Shown in pieces: positions 43,494 through 51,746 of a stretch of DNA of 64,000 nt. The translations under genes were made by a program, and so were the position numbers. A model generated the notes under the pieces. The model searched no databases. It was not told the DNA's origin and was given only the letters and a program-made list of their open reading frames with translations. Positions within the stretch are counted from its first letter, which is position 1, and each line of letters begins with the position of its first letter. Source of the stretch: Methanothermobacter sp049720995 (GTDB lineage: Archaea; Methanobacteriota; Methanobacteria; Methanobacteriales; Methanothermobacteraceae); the NCBI RefSeq assembly GCF_049720995.1, contig NZ_JBNASF010000005.1, positions 1 through 64,000 on the forward strand, written 5' to 3'.

Positions 43494-44189
43494 CTAAATC
43501 TTCCGGAATATATTGAGCAGAAGCCTCAGGAGTATCCTTATACCCACCGACGTGCTTGTTCCCTTGGCAATTGTTTCAGGCGTGTATATGGTCCTTATTG
43601 TAACCTCACGCATTCTGAGGTCATTCCTGCGGATCTCCCCAATTATCTCTGATGAAACACCGTATCCCCTGCTTTTTATATCAATGAGTGATGCTGCCCT
43701 GGCTGTGAATGCCCTGAGACCAGACTGGGAATCCGATACTCTGCACCCATAGAAAATGAGGGTGAGAAGGTTCATTATGGTGTTCCCCAGGTTCCTTGAA
43801 ATGGGCATATCCGCGAAGTCTCTCCTTCCAATAACCACATCTGCAGAACCCTCCAGGAGGGGTTTCAAGACCCTTTCAATGTCGTCGGGGTCATGCTGCC
43901 CATCGGCATCGAAGGTCACCATGTAGTCTGCCCCCTCCTTCAGCGCAGCCCTGAGACCCGTCCTGAGGGCAGCCCCGAGACCCCTGTTTATGACGTGGGT
44001 ATAAACAGACACCCTGGAATTCCTTGAGGACACCCTTTTGAGTATCTCTGGGGTTGAGTCCCTTGAGCCATCGTCAACCACCAGAACCCTGTAACCCCTT
44101 TCAAGGAGGGATTTCAGGACATCCTCTATGGTCTTCTCCTCATTGTAGGCCGGTACAACCACAGTGACATTCCCTGGTATCGATTCCAT
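43494..44189 (-). CDS. Glycosyltransferase family 2, dolichyl-phosphate mannose synthase-like
   Basis: The 231-residue GT-A enzyme has VTVVVPAYNEEKTIEDVLKS, VLVVDDGSRDSTPEIL, the metal-binding YMVTFDADGQHDPDDI and DVVIGRRDFADMPISR, as in DPM and UDP-glucose:polyprenol-phosphate transferases. It lacks the C-terminal membrane helices of larger relatives, which fits pairing with the DUF2304 membrane protein. The ATG at 44189 is better spaced from GAGTGA than the first ATG at 44195. Confidence 0.9.
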   Translation of the reverse strand: MESIPGNVTVVVPAYNEEKTIEDVLKSLLERGYRVLVVDDGSRDSTPEILKRVSSRNSRVSVYTHVINRGLGAALRTGLRAALKEGADYMVTFDADGQHDPDDIERVLKPLLEGSADVVIGRRDFADMPISRNLGNTIMNLLTLIFYGCRVSDSQSGLRAFTARAASLIDIKSRGYGVSSEIIGEIRRNDLRMREVTIRTIYTPETIAKGTSTSVGIRILLRLLLNIFRKI

Positions 44190-44210
44190 TGTCATTCACT
44201 CATATATCGA

Positions 44211-44795
44211 TTAACCATGAATCTTCATTGCAAGGGACGCCACCCTTCTTCCGGTGTTCCTGGCCGTTTCAATACCTGCAGCATCCTCTGCAGAGTCTCC
44301 CTTTGCACCACCGACACCGGTACCTCCATAGTGGGCTGTTGGTGCCGCATCACCCACAACAACAGCCTCGTGTATCAGGAAGAAGTTGTGTATATCGCCA
44401 CATGCTGTCTCCTGGCCACCGTTCCTTGAGCCCCCAACAGTTATGGCCCCCCCAACCTTATCTGATAATCTGAAATTGCTCCTGAGGGGCCTTGTCCTGT
44501 CCATGAACATCTTGGTCTGGGCTGTTACAGAGCCAAAGTACACCGGGCTTCCGATTATTATCCCATCAGCTTCTGCTGCAAGCTCAATCACCTCATTGAG
44601 GTCATCGTCAATCTCGCATTTCCCCTTACTCTTACATGAGTCACAGGCCCTGCAGGGGTTTATATCCCTACCTGCGAGCCTCACAAGCTCGGTTTCAGCA
44701 CCCTCACTGGCAGCGGCCTCAAGGGCCTCCCTGAGCAGAATCTCAGTGTTACCATTCTTTCTTGGACTTCCACAGATTCCAATAACCTTAACCAT
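44211..44795 (-). CDS. NADPH-dependent FMN reductase / iron-sulfur flavoprotein
   Basis: The 194-residue flavodoxin-fold protein starts VKVIGICGSPRKNGNTEILL (FMN phosphate loop) and has GSPVYFGSVTAQTKMFMDR. Between them lies a compact cysteine motif, CRACDSCKSKGKC, as in Isf proteins of methanogens that bind a 4Fe-4S cluster and reduce oxygen or peroxide. AGGAGGTGA lies before ATG 44795. It stands between the GT2 gene and ribC, one of the genes for the flavin it uses. Confidence 0.9.
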   Translation of the reverse strand: MVKVIGICGSPRKNGNTEILLREALEAAASEGAETELVRLAGRDINPCRACDSCKSKGKCEIDDDLNEVIELAAEADGIIIGSPVYFGSVTAQTKMFMDRTRPLRSNFRLSDKVGGAITVGGSRNGGQETACGDIHNFFLIHEAVVVGDAAPTAHYGGTGVGGAKGDSAEDAAGIETARNTGRRVASLAMKIHG

Positions 44796-44815
44796 CAGAT
44801 TCACCTCCTATCCAT

Positions 44816-45277
44816 CTAGAGGGGCCCCACATCGGGTTTGCCCTCACGCATGCCCATACCCGCATCACGTGTTAGCCTCTCTGGTCTGAAAAGCATCATG
44901 ATGAGGTTCTGGGCATGTTCCCTTGCCCTGTTATCTGCAAGGACCTTTAGATCCTCAGGGTCATCCTCCTCATCCTCATGGACAAATACCTCAAGTATAT
45001 GGGTGTTTGTCATAAGCTGAGCCTGTATGAGGCCAGTGGATGCCTCATGAGCACAGACCTTATCCTTCTCCTCTGGACCGGGCATTCCAAGGGCCATGAC
45101 CATTTCACAGCCCTCCTCCTCGATCAGTTTCTTGCAGGCCACCGGAAGATCCTTTATCCCCGGGACAGTTCTCCTTATGATCTTTATACCCGTGGCATGT
45201 TTTTTAAGCTCATCGATGGCTGCGCCACCCATATCATACCTAGCAAAGGTTGTGTCACAGATCCCCACCTTTATCAT
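44816..45277 (-). CDS. ribC: Riboflavin synthase, archaeal type
   Basis: The 153-residue enzyme dismutates two 6,7-dimethyl-8-ribityllumazines to riboflavin. The archaeal form is unrelated to the bacterial one and resembles lumazine synthase. KVGICDTTFARYDMGGAAIDEL, RRTVPGIKDLPVACKKL, MALGMPGPEEKD and CAHEASTGLIQAQLMTNTHILEVFVHEDE are the family's conserved stretches. It is separated by 9 bases from the stop of cbiO upstream. Confidence 0.95.
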   Translation of the reverse strand: MIKVGICDTTFARYDMGGAAIDELKKHATGIKIIRRTVPGIKDLPVACKKLIEEEGCEMVMALGMPGPEEKDKVCAHEASTGLIQAQLMTNTHILEVFVHEDEEDDPEDLKVLADNRAREHAQNLIMMLFRPERLTRDAGMGMREGKPDVGPL

Positions 45278-45286
45278 GGTATCACC

Positions 45287-46123
45287 CTATTTCAGCTGGT
45301 CACGGAGTTTTCTCCTTGCCTCCCCTATTGTGAGGGGGTATGGTTCTCCAAATGGGAGATCATCCTCCTTCTGAAGTATCTCCACAAGGTGCGCTATCCT
45401 GGGAAGACGGAGGTTGGCGCCCCTTATGGTGTCTATATCTGAGAAAACATCTCCAGGTGTTCCCTCACTTATTATTTCCCCCCCGCTTATTATGTATATC
45501 CTGTCCGAGTAGAGGGGTGCCAGGTCAACATCATGGGTGGATATGATTATGGTCATGCCCTCCTCATTCAGCTCATGGAGGAGTCTGAGTATCTGCGATG
45601 CCCCACGGGGGTCAAGACCAGATGTTGGCTCATCAAGTATCATTATATCAGGTTTCATGGCGAGTATACCCGCTATTGCAACCCTCTTCTTTTCACCTCC
45701 ACTCAGATGGTGTGGGGGCCTGTTCTCGTAGCCAGACATCCCCACCTTCCGCAGGGCGTCCTTAACCCTCTCTTCAACCTCATCCTCCGAAAGACCCATG
45801 TTGAGGGGTCCGAATGCAACGTCCTCGTCAACCCTTGGTGCGAACAGCTGGTCATCAGGGTTCTGGAATACGATTCCAACCTTTTGCCTGACTTCTATGA
45901 GCCCTGATTTGCTGTAGTCGATTTCCTTGCCATCTATCATCACCTTCCCGCTGGTTGGCTGCAGTATGCCATTGAAGTGAAGAAAAAGTGTGGACTTTCC
46001 TGCGCCGTTGGGGCCAAGAAGAGCCACCACCTCACCCCTTCTTGCATGGAAATCTATACCCTTCAGTGCCTCGGTGCCATCCGGGTAGGTGTACCTGATA
46101 TTTACTGCCTCAATAATCTTCAT
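45287..46123 (-). CDS. cbiO: Cobalt ECF transporter ATPase CbiO
   Basis: The 278-residue ATPase powers cobalt uptake by CbiMNQ. It has Walker A LLGPNGAGKSTLF, the Q-loop VFQNPDDQLFAP, the signature HHLSGGEKKRVAIAGIL and Walker B IMILDEPTSGLDP, followed by the H-loop. The frame opens further upstream (46147), but the GGTG site is spaced for ATG 46123. The order in transcription is cbiM-cbiN-cbiQ-cbiO, then ribC. Confidence 0.95.
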   Translation of the reverse strand: MKIIEAVNIRYTYPDGTEALKGIDFHARRGEVVALLGPNGAGKSTLFLHFNGILQPTSGKVMIDGKEIDYSKSGLIEVRQKVGIVFQNPDDQLFAPRVDEDVAFGPLNMGLSEDEVEERVKDALRKVGMSGYENRPPHHLSGGEKKRVAIAGILAMKPDIMILDEPTSGLDPRGASQILRLLHELNEEGMTIIISTHDVDLAPLYSDRIYIISGGEIISEGTPGDVFSDIDTIRGANLRLPRIAHLVEILQKEDDLPFGEPYPLTIGEARRKLRDQLK

Positions 46124-46216
46124 GTTCACACCACGGAAACTGACCATATGATGAATAGTGTTTATTCAATATTTAACTGTACCCCGGCGGGATCCCCCTG
46201 GAGGCAGAATGAGAAA

Positions 46217-46993
46217 TCAGAATATCCTGCCGGCTGATGTGAAAAGAAGCCCCATTAAAAGAAGACCATCAAATAATACCAGCATAACCGCTTCACGGGT
46301 TCCGATGGACTGTCTTCTGATGGATGGCATTGTCCCCTGATAGCACCTCGCCTCCATGGAACGGTACACTGTCTCACCCCTCAGCCAGGACCTTATAAAG
46401 AGGTTACCTGCAAGGAGCCCCAGGGACCTGTAGGAATTTTTAATACCGCTGTAGCCGAGCCTTGAATCCTGGGCATTATACATCACCGATGCCTCCTCGA
46501 TGAAAACAAATATGGACCTGTACATGAGGAGGGCTATCTCAATGAAAGCCGCTGGAAGACCCAGCCTTCCAAGTTCATGGAAGACCTCATTGAGGGGTGT
46601 CGTGAGTGCAAGAAAGGCGAGGCAAGAAAACCCGCCGAGTATCCTTGAGAAGACCAGAATACCTGTCTGCAAGCCGTCACTGTAGACAATGAGACCCATG
46701 AATGTTACAAGTGGTTTCACACCAAAGAAGAACGCCATGAGCAAGAGCGTCAGAACAGAGAATCCCAGAGGAATAGCTGCAAACCGCAGGTAGTATGAGG
46801 CGGGTATATCCGCTGCAAAGAGAATCAGGAGTGTCATTAGAAATGCTATGATGAGGGGTATGACCGGGTTTGGTGACAGGACTGAAATCAGCATTGTGAT
46901 AATGGCCAGGGCAATCTTAAAGCCGGGGCTGGTGTTTCTGAGGCCATTGGTATGTGCATAGTGGTCAACAGATATGTTCATCGCCCTCACCAT
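46217..46993 (-). CDS. cbiQ: Cobalt ECF transporter transmembrane protein CbiQ
   Basis: The 258-residue membrane protein has about five hydrophobic helices and the two conserved arginine-rich cytoplasmic motifs that couple to CbiO (SMEARCYQG-like end; LLAGNLFIRSWLRGETVYRSMEARCY). CbiQ is the energy-coupling T component. It starts 9 bases after cbiN. The 93 bases to cbiO hold no further gene. Confidence 0.92.
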   Translation of the reverse strand: MVRAMNISVDHYAHTNGLRNTSPGFKIALAIITMLISVLSPNPVIPLIIAFLMTLLILFAADIPASYYLRFAAIPLGFSVLTLLLMAFFFGVKPLVTFMGLIVYSDGLQTGILVFSRILGGFSCLAFLALTTPLNEVFHELGRLGLPAAFIEIALLMYRSIFVFIEEASVMYNAQDSRLGYSGIKNSYRSLGLLAGNLFIRSWLRGETVYRSMEARCYQGTMPSIRRQSIGTREAVMLVLFDGLLLMGLLFTSAGRIF

Positions 46994-47002
46994 GAAAAAA
47001 TC

Positions 47003-47290
47003 CTATTCTGGGGACTCTCCCCTTCCCCTGTAGTAGCCGAAGAAGTATCCTATTATTAGGGCCCCTATGGCGGCCTGGAGCGCGAATAGCAGACTCTCTA
47101 TCTCACCGCTTGGGGGCTCCCATATGGGCTGGAACCAGGGTTTATACCCTGTTTCAGATATTGCCTCGGCTGCACTGTCATCAGCCCCCCCAAAGTATCC
47201 CTGATCCTCTCCAAGGCCACTGTAGATTACAAGGGGACTTATGGCAATCACCGCAACTGCAATGAGCATTATGACGTGTCTTTTATTCAT
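47003..47290 (-). CDS. cbiN: Cobalt transport protein CbiN
   Basis: CbiN (95 residues) has two helices flanking an extracytoplasmic loop: one at about 6-24 (IMLIAVAVIAISPLVIYSG) and one at 66-86 (LLFALQAAIGALIIGYFFGYY). Between them lies the conserved GEDQGYFGGADDSAAEAI and PWFQPIWEPPSGEIESLLF segment. It assists CbiM in metal loading. Its ATG lies one base after the cbiM stop. Confidence 0.94.
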   Translation of the reverse strand: MNKRHVIMLIAVAVIAISPLVIYSGLGEDQGYFGGADDSAAEAISETGYKPWFQPIWEPPSGEIESLLFALQAAIGALIIGYFFGYYRGRGESPE

Positions 47291-47291
47291 T

Positions 47292-47960
47292 TTAACCCTC
47301 CGCAGCAGGTTTTCCTATAACCTGAAGTTTTTCCATTATATCTGGCTTGAGCTTGAGGATGTTCTCAAATATCACCACGGTGAGAAGGCCCTCCGCAACT
47401 GCCAGTGGGAGCTGGGTGTAGGCAAATATCACCATGAACTTTATGAGTGCTTCCATGAACCCTGGTTTAGGGTATGCAACCGCAAGCTGGACTGATGTTG
47501 TCACATATGTCATCAGGTCACCCAGAAACGCTGCAAGGAAGACTGCAGCAGATGAGGGTATGGCTGACCTTGTGATCCTGTAGATCCCCCAGGCACAGAC
47601 CGGGCCAATGATACCCATGGAGAACACGTTTGCCCCCAGGGTTGTTATGCCACCATGGGCAAGTAGCAGCGCCTGGAATATGAGAACAATAAGTGCCATG
47701 ACGGATGTGACCGCAGGGCCGAAGAGCACCGCCCCGAGCCCATTACCTGTGGGATGTGAACAGCTACCAGTTACAGATGGAAGTTTAAGGGATGATAGAA
47801 CAAACATGAATGCCCCGCTAACTGCAAGAAGCGGTTTTGCCTCGGGCCTCTCATCTGAAATCCTTATTATCCTTATCAAACCATAAATTATTACAGGTGC
47901 CGATAGGAGATACCAGAAGAGACACCACTCCGGTGGCAGGAATCCTTCCATGATATGCAA
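47292..47960 (-). CDS. cbiM: Cobalt substrate-binding membrane protein CbiM
   Basis: CbiM is the S component that binds Co2+ through its extreme N-terminus, MHIMEGFLPPEW, with the His2 amino-terminal site. The 222-residue protein has seven hydrophobic helices and the family stretch PSVTGSCSHPTGNGLGAVLFGPAVTSV. Translation starts at TTG 47960 with AGGTGAT upstream; the N-terminus must begin here because residue 2 is a metal ligand. It is the first gene of the cobalt operon. Confidence 0.95.
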   Translation of the reverse strand: MHIMEGFLPPEWCLFWYLLSAPVIIYGLIRIIRISDERPEAKPLLAVSGAFMFVLSSLKLPSVTGSCSHPTGNGLGAVLFGPAVTSVMALIVLIFQALLLAHGGITTLGANVFSMGIIGPVCAWGIYRITRSAIPSSAAVFLAAFLGDLMTYVTTSVQLAVAYPKPGFMEALIKFMVIFAYTQLPLAVAEGLLTVVIFENILKLKPDIMEKLQVIGKPAAEG

Positions 47961-47983
47961 TTTATCACCTTCTTGAATCTTTC

Positions 47984-48016
47984 TAAAGTAAACTTTAAGA
48001 TATTAGTATATAATAT
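47984..48016 (-). promoter_or_regulatory. cbiM promoter with a palindrome near the start site
   Basis: On the minus strand a TATA-like attatatact (about 48006-48015) is followed by an inverted repeat taaagt-aa-acttta (47984-47997) close to the expected transcription start, 24 bases before the TTG codon. Control of cobalt uptake by a metal-sensing repressor would suit such a site. No cobalamin riboswitch was seen. Confidence 0.45.
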
Positions 48017-48033
48017 TTTCTATAATTTCTGAT

Positions 48034-48120
48034 TTAAATTAAAGTTTTCTTGAGAGGCATGCTTGCCCAGAGTATGATAACCAGAATTGACAGCCCCGCC
48101 CACACCATCAAACACATCAT
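48034..48120 (-). CDS. Possible 28-residue single-helix membrane microprotein
   Basis: ATG 48120 opens a 28-codon frame with a strongly hydrophobic centre (VWAGLSILVIILWASM) and a basic end (PLKKTLI). It lies in the divergent cbiM-pyrF spacer and points toward cbiM. No clear Shine-Dalgarno is present. The membrane-like composition is the only support, so this may be a chance frame. Confidence 0.25.
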   Translation of the reverse strand: MMCLMVWAGLSILVIILWASMPLKKTLI

Positions 48121-48163
48121 GTCCCAGAAAAATAGATAAAATAACTCCAACAGAGTGGTTAAC

Positions 48164-48817
48164 ATGAAAATCAAAAACAGACTCATCCTTGCAATGGACC
48201 TCATGGACCCCGGTGAAGCCATCAGGGTCACAGGAGAGGTCGCTGAATACATTGACACGGTTAAAATAGGGTACCCCCTGGTACTCTCAGCCGGTATTGA
48301 GGTTATAGGTGATTTCAGGGAGAACTTTGGGTGCAGGGTGATAGCCGATTTCAAGGTGGCCGATATACCTGAAACCAATGAGAAAATATGCAGGGCCACA
48401 TTCATGGCGGGGGCTGATGCGGTGATAGTCCATGGATTCACAGGTGCGGATAGTGTAAGGGCATGCCTAGAGGTTGCAGATGAAATGAAAAGAGAAATCT
48501 TCCTGCTGACCGAGATGTCACATCCAGGTGCAGAGATGTTTATACAGGAATCTGCAGATAGAATAGCAGAGATGGGCGTTGAACTCGGTGTTAAAAACTA
48601 TGTGGGCCCATCAACAAGGATAGAGAGACTTTCAAGACTCAGGAAGATCATCGGGCCGGAAGCATTCCTCATATCCCCCGGGGTGGGTGCCCAGGGAGGA
48701 GATCCCTCTGAAACACTGAAATTTGCAGATGCTGTGATCGTTGGAAGGTCAATCTACCTTGCAGAGGATCCCGCTGTTGCTGCAGCTGAAATTCTGGATT
48801 CAATGAGGGGCAGATAA
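48164..48817 (+). CDS. pyrF: Orotidine 5'-phosphate decarboxylase
   Basis: PyrF makes UMP from OMP. The 217-residue barrel has LILAMDLMDPGEAIRV at the start, the catalytic Asp-Lys-Asp array in IADFKVADIPETNEKI, VHGFTGADSV, LTEMSHPGAE and the phosphate site ISPGVGAQGGDPSET with VGRSIYLAEDPA. It agrees well with the extensively studied M. thermautotrophicus enzyme as recalled. GTG 48155 extends the frame; ATG 48164 is preferred. Confidence 0.97.
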   Translation: MKIKNRLILAMDLMDPGEAIRVTGEVAEYIDTVKIGYPLVLSAGIEVIGDFRENFGCRVIADFKVADIPETNEKICRATFMAGADAVIVHGFTGADSVRACLEVADEMKREIFLLTEMSHPGAEMFIQESADRIAEMGVELGVKNYVGPSTRIERLSRLRKIIGPEAFLISPGVGAQGGDPSETLKFADAVIVGRSIYLAEDPAVAAAEILDSMRGR

Positions 48818-48870
48818 TTAACTTATATGTCCCATCGGGTCCATAATAAACTATCCATCCACCATAACAG

Positions 48871-49428
48871 TTACATGCACAGGGGTCCATGCGAACCCCC
48901 TAAACTCCTGATTCTTCCTGCAATTTCGTAGGCGACCTCAAAGAGTATGAAAAAAAGGACCGTTGCTGGGCCAAAACCTGTATCTGAAACTCCAGCCAGT
49001 GAGATAACAGCAAGGAGAACTATCACAGCCTTCAAGGAGAACCTGTAATCAAAGAAAAACCTGAAAAAACGGCCCTTTTCGTATACCCTGGGGTTATCAT
49101 TACCATATTCATCAACATATGCCCCGGCTGTACATGCAACAAGAGCAGGGATGCTCAGTGAGGGCAATCCACCAAAAAAAAGAACCAGAAGGAATACCGC
49201 TGCAGCAAGCACATGGCTGGGGCAGTCTATCTTGCATGATATGAGGTTACCTGCGAATATCCCGAGGAATATACATGCAGCCGCCGTATCAGCAGTGGAG
49301 AGAACACCTGATGAAAGCCCACAGAGGGCACCTGCAACCATACCCGTGAGGGGTCTTCCCCACTCATCCTCGGCCTCATCCGCAACCTTCATTAGGAAAC
49401 CTGAAACAGGAAAAAGAAGTTCAATCAT
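48871..49428 (-). CDS. Conserved multi-helix membrane protein
   Basis: The 185-residue protein has five to six hydrophobic helices (for example GMVAGALCGLSSGVLS, HVLAAAVFLLVLFFGGLPSLS and FSLKAVIVLLAVISLAG) and short charged loops (KVADEAEDEWGRPLTG, DEYGNDNPRVYEKG). I do not recognise the family; such proteins appear restricted to methanogens. It lies 18 bases after the deoxyhypusine synthase start side on the same strand and may share its transcript. Confidence 0.7.
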   Translation of the reverse strand: MIELLFPVSGFLMKVADEAEDEWGRPLTGMVAGALCGLSSGVLSTADTAAACIFLGIFAGNLISCKIDCPSHVLAAAVFLLVLFFGGLPSLSIPALVACTAGAYVDEYGNDNPRVYEKGRFFRFFFDYRFSLKAVIVLLAVISLAGVSDTGFGPATVLFFILFEVAYEIAGRIRSLGGSHGPLCM

Positions 49429-49446
49429 GAAAGGACCTCAACCCAA

Positions 49447-50349
49447 TCAATCCCTGTCAGAGAGTGCAGCTGAAAGTATAAGTGGAAACAGGGCTGTAGC
49501 ATCACCAACCACCGTTACAAGATTCGAACCCGCCTGTGCCTTGGCCCATGACTTGGCCTCCTCAAGTGGGGCGCCACTGAGACTTCCCGTTTCGCTCCGA
49601 TCCATGGTTATCTGGATCGCAGCATCCACACCCCCCCTTAGGAGGGTGGATGCAAGTGTGTAATGCTTCGGAAGTCCCCCTCCAAGTATAACAGCCCCTA
49701 TTCTCTCATGGCTGAATACAAGGTCAGAGAGGCTGTTCATATCTCTCACAGCATCGAGGCATATCCTGTTGTCCTGTGTGTACATCCAGAGCTGGAGGCC
49801 AAGCATGCTGTCAATGATCCCAGGGGCATAGATGGGAACACCCCTAAGGTGGGCCGTTCTTATTATGGACATTTCATCCTTCAGATGCCCCCCTATCTCG
49901 TCAATGAGCTCCTGAATTGAAATATGGGGTTTTGATCTGAATATGGATGAAAAAATGTCCTGCATCCTGGCTTCAAAGACCTCAAAGTCCTCTGACCTGG
50001 TATATATGTCACCTATACGGCCTATCCCCTGCTCATGAAGCCTTTCATCATCGAAGCCATATTCCCTGTAATGGGCCCCTCCAAAGGCCTCAAGGAGGTC
50101 ATGTGTAAGGTTGGCGCCGCTTGTTATGAGGGCTGCTACAATTTCCTGATCTATGAGATCCCTTATTATCCTTCTCATCCCTCCGGGTACCAGCGGTCCT
50201 GCCACACTCATGAATAATCCCATTTCACTGTCATTAATCATCTCATGGAGCAGTCCCGCTGCCCTGTGGACCCTGCCTGCTCCAAGGACCCCTGAACGAC
50301 CCATCTCCTCTACCAGGTCCCCTGCCTTCATACCAGGTTTTATATTCAT
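49447..50349 (-). CDS. dys: Deoxyhypusine synthase
   Basis: The enzyme transfers a butylamine group from spermidine to a lysine of aIF5A with NAD. The 300-residue protein has TSGANLTHDLLEAFGG, PIYAPGIIDSMLGLQLW, the active-site lysine region ILGGGLPKHYTL and the C-terminal LVTVVGDATALFPLI. The open frame reaches GTG 50382, but a TATA box (ttataaat, 50400-50407) would start transcription near 50377, so a downstream start such as ATG 50349 is likelier. Exact start is uncertain. Confidence 0.92.
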   Translation of the reverse strand: MNIKPGMKAGDLVEEMGRSGVLGAGRVHRAAGLLHEMINDSEMGLFMSVAGPLVPGGMRRIIRDLIDQEIVAALITSGANLTHDLLEAFGGAHYREYGFDDERLHEQGIGRIGDIYTRSEDFEVFEARMQDIFSSIFRSKPHISIQELIDEIGGHLKDEMSIIRTAHLRGVPIYAPGIIDSMLGLQLWMYTQDNRICLDAVRDMNSLSDLVFSHERIGAVILGGGLPKHYTLASTLLRGGVDAAIQITMDRSETGSLSGAPLEEAKSWAKAQAGSNLVTVVGDATALFPLILSAALSDRD

Positions 50350-50518
50350 ATGATTTACATTCAAAAGTAACACTTCCTCCACGATAAATGAAAGGGTATT
50401 TATAAATTCTGTGCCGAGGCACTCAGGAATAAAGATGGTTGCAGCTTAGCTATATCCCTATTTCTATTTATATGATCCCCATATGATGCTCCCCGAGTGA
50501 AAAACCAGGTGCCTGGTC

Positions 50519-51400
50519 TCAATCTAGACCCGCTATACTGTCAAGGATATCTGTACGGGTTATTATACCCGAAAGTTTACCCTCAGAGTCTGTAACAATC
50601 AGTCTCCCTATATTGTGTTTGTTCATGATCTCTATTGCATCAGAGATCATCATTTCAGGTTTAACCGTTATTATATTCCTTGACATGATCTCTGAAACAG
50701 GCAGGTTCTCGGTACCCTCTGCTATGGATGCTGTTATGTCGCTGAGGGTCACTATGCCCCGCACCTCATCGTCCTCCACTATCGGGGCGCCCTCGATTCC
50801 CAGTGATGATAGTTTAACCGCGGCATCCTTAACACTAACATCAGGGGGGAGTGTCACAAGTTCATGGGTTGCAACCTCCCCAACCGTCCTCTTGGGTATG
50901 CTTCTTATGGCGGTTGTGTCCAGGAGGATTATGTTATCCATATCATCCCTTCCCACAACAACCCCATCAACAATGAGCTTGTTGACCGGTGTTGGGCCTA
51001 TGCGAACCCTATCGCCCAGGTCAAGTTTCCTTATGCTTCCAACCAGTTTTATTGCGGCCTCACATTCCCCTGGATCAGGGATGCTTGTGAACTCTATCTT
51101 TGCAACAGAAAGGTCATCGATTCTTTCACCGTCCCGGTAGATGGGGACAGCGGTTTCCCTCCCGCTTGATGATATGTTCAGCTGATGGTATGCCTTTATG
51201 GTTGGCTTGTATCCCCCGCGCGGTCCAGGGACACCCTTTACAAGTCCCAGGCTTCTAAGGGACTGCATCTGATTTCTTATTGTGCCCGGATTGCGGTTCA
51301 TTATGGCTGCTATCTCCTCACCCTTAATGGATTTGCCGTTTGAATTCCTGTAGAGGTTGATGAGTGTCTGGAGTATTTCCTTCTGAACAGAGGTAAGCAT
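50519..51400 (-). CDS. Winged-helix regulator with a CBS-domain pair
   Basis: The 293-residue protein has an N-terminal winged helix (about 10-75: IKGEEIAAIMNRNPGTIRNQMQSLRSLGLVKG), a middle domain (about 80-160) and two CBS motifs (165-225 and 232-290: LPPDVSVKDAAVKLSSLGIEGAPIVEDDEVRGIVTL and ISDAIEIMNKHNIGRLIVTD). CBS pairs bind adenosyl ligands, so DNA binding may respond to ATP, AMP or SAM. An AT-rich promoter precedes it. The target is unknown. Confidence 0.88.
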   Translation of the reverse strand: MLTSVQKEILQTLINLYRNSNGKSIKGEEIAAIMNRNPGTIRNQMQSLRSLGLVKGVPGPRGGYKPTIKAYHQLNISSSGRETAVPIYRDGERIDDLSVAKIEFTSIPDPGECEAAIKLVGSIRKLDLGDRVRIGPTPVNKLIVDGVVVGRDDMDNIILLDTTAIRSIPKRTVGEVATHELVTLPPDVSVKDAAVKLSSLGIEGAPIVEDDEVRGIVTLSDITASIAEGTENLPVSEIMSRNIITVKPEMMISDAIEIMNKHNIGRLIVTDSEGKLSGIITRTDILDSIAGLD

Positions 51401-51496
51401 CTTAACACCTGATGATCTATTATGAATAATAATTATAATTATTTTTAATTAATATGTTTTTTTATGCTGTATCAATTAATAAATCTTAAAAGCTGA

Positions 51497-51679
51497 TCAT
51501 CTGCTGATTTTCCCATCCCTCTTAAAGTATATGCAGTGTGCGGGGCTACCAGGTCCCATGGGGTGCCTGCAGTAAAGCTTAATCTCTCCAAGATCCTCAA
51601 GGACAACCTCACATCTGTAGACGCATTCCGGACATTCTCCCGTGGTCGAAATTATTCTGAAACCTTCAGCTGACTTCAT
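51497..51679 (-). CDS. Small cysteine-rich protein
   Basis: The 60-residue protein has five cysteines (CPECVYRC, then YC and HC) that could bind zinc or iron. GPGSPAHCIYFKRDGK ends it. No family name is known to me. The open frame begins at a GTG (51688), but ATG 51679 is preferred. It lies alone between the CBS regulator and the divergent B12-sensor gene. Confidence 0.65.
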   Translation of the reverse strand: MKSAEGFRIISTTGECPECVYRCEVVLEDLGEIKLYCRHPMGPGSPAHCIYFKRDGKISR

Positions 51680-51746
51680 ATTTAACACTGCAAAAAATGA
51701 TAAATTTCTTATTGAGGTTCCAACTTAAATAGGTTGGGGTGACTTA

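Noticed and set aside
47961..48163. Cobalamin riboswitch before cbiM
   Set aside because: No B12-box-like conserved core or long structured leader; the spacer is AT-rich with a simple promoter.
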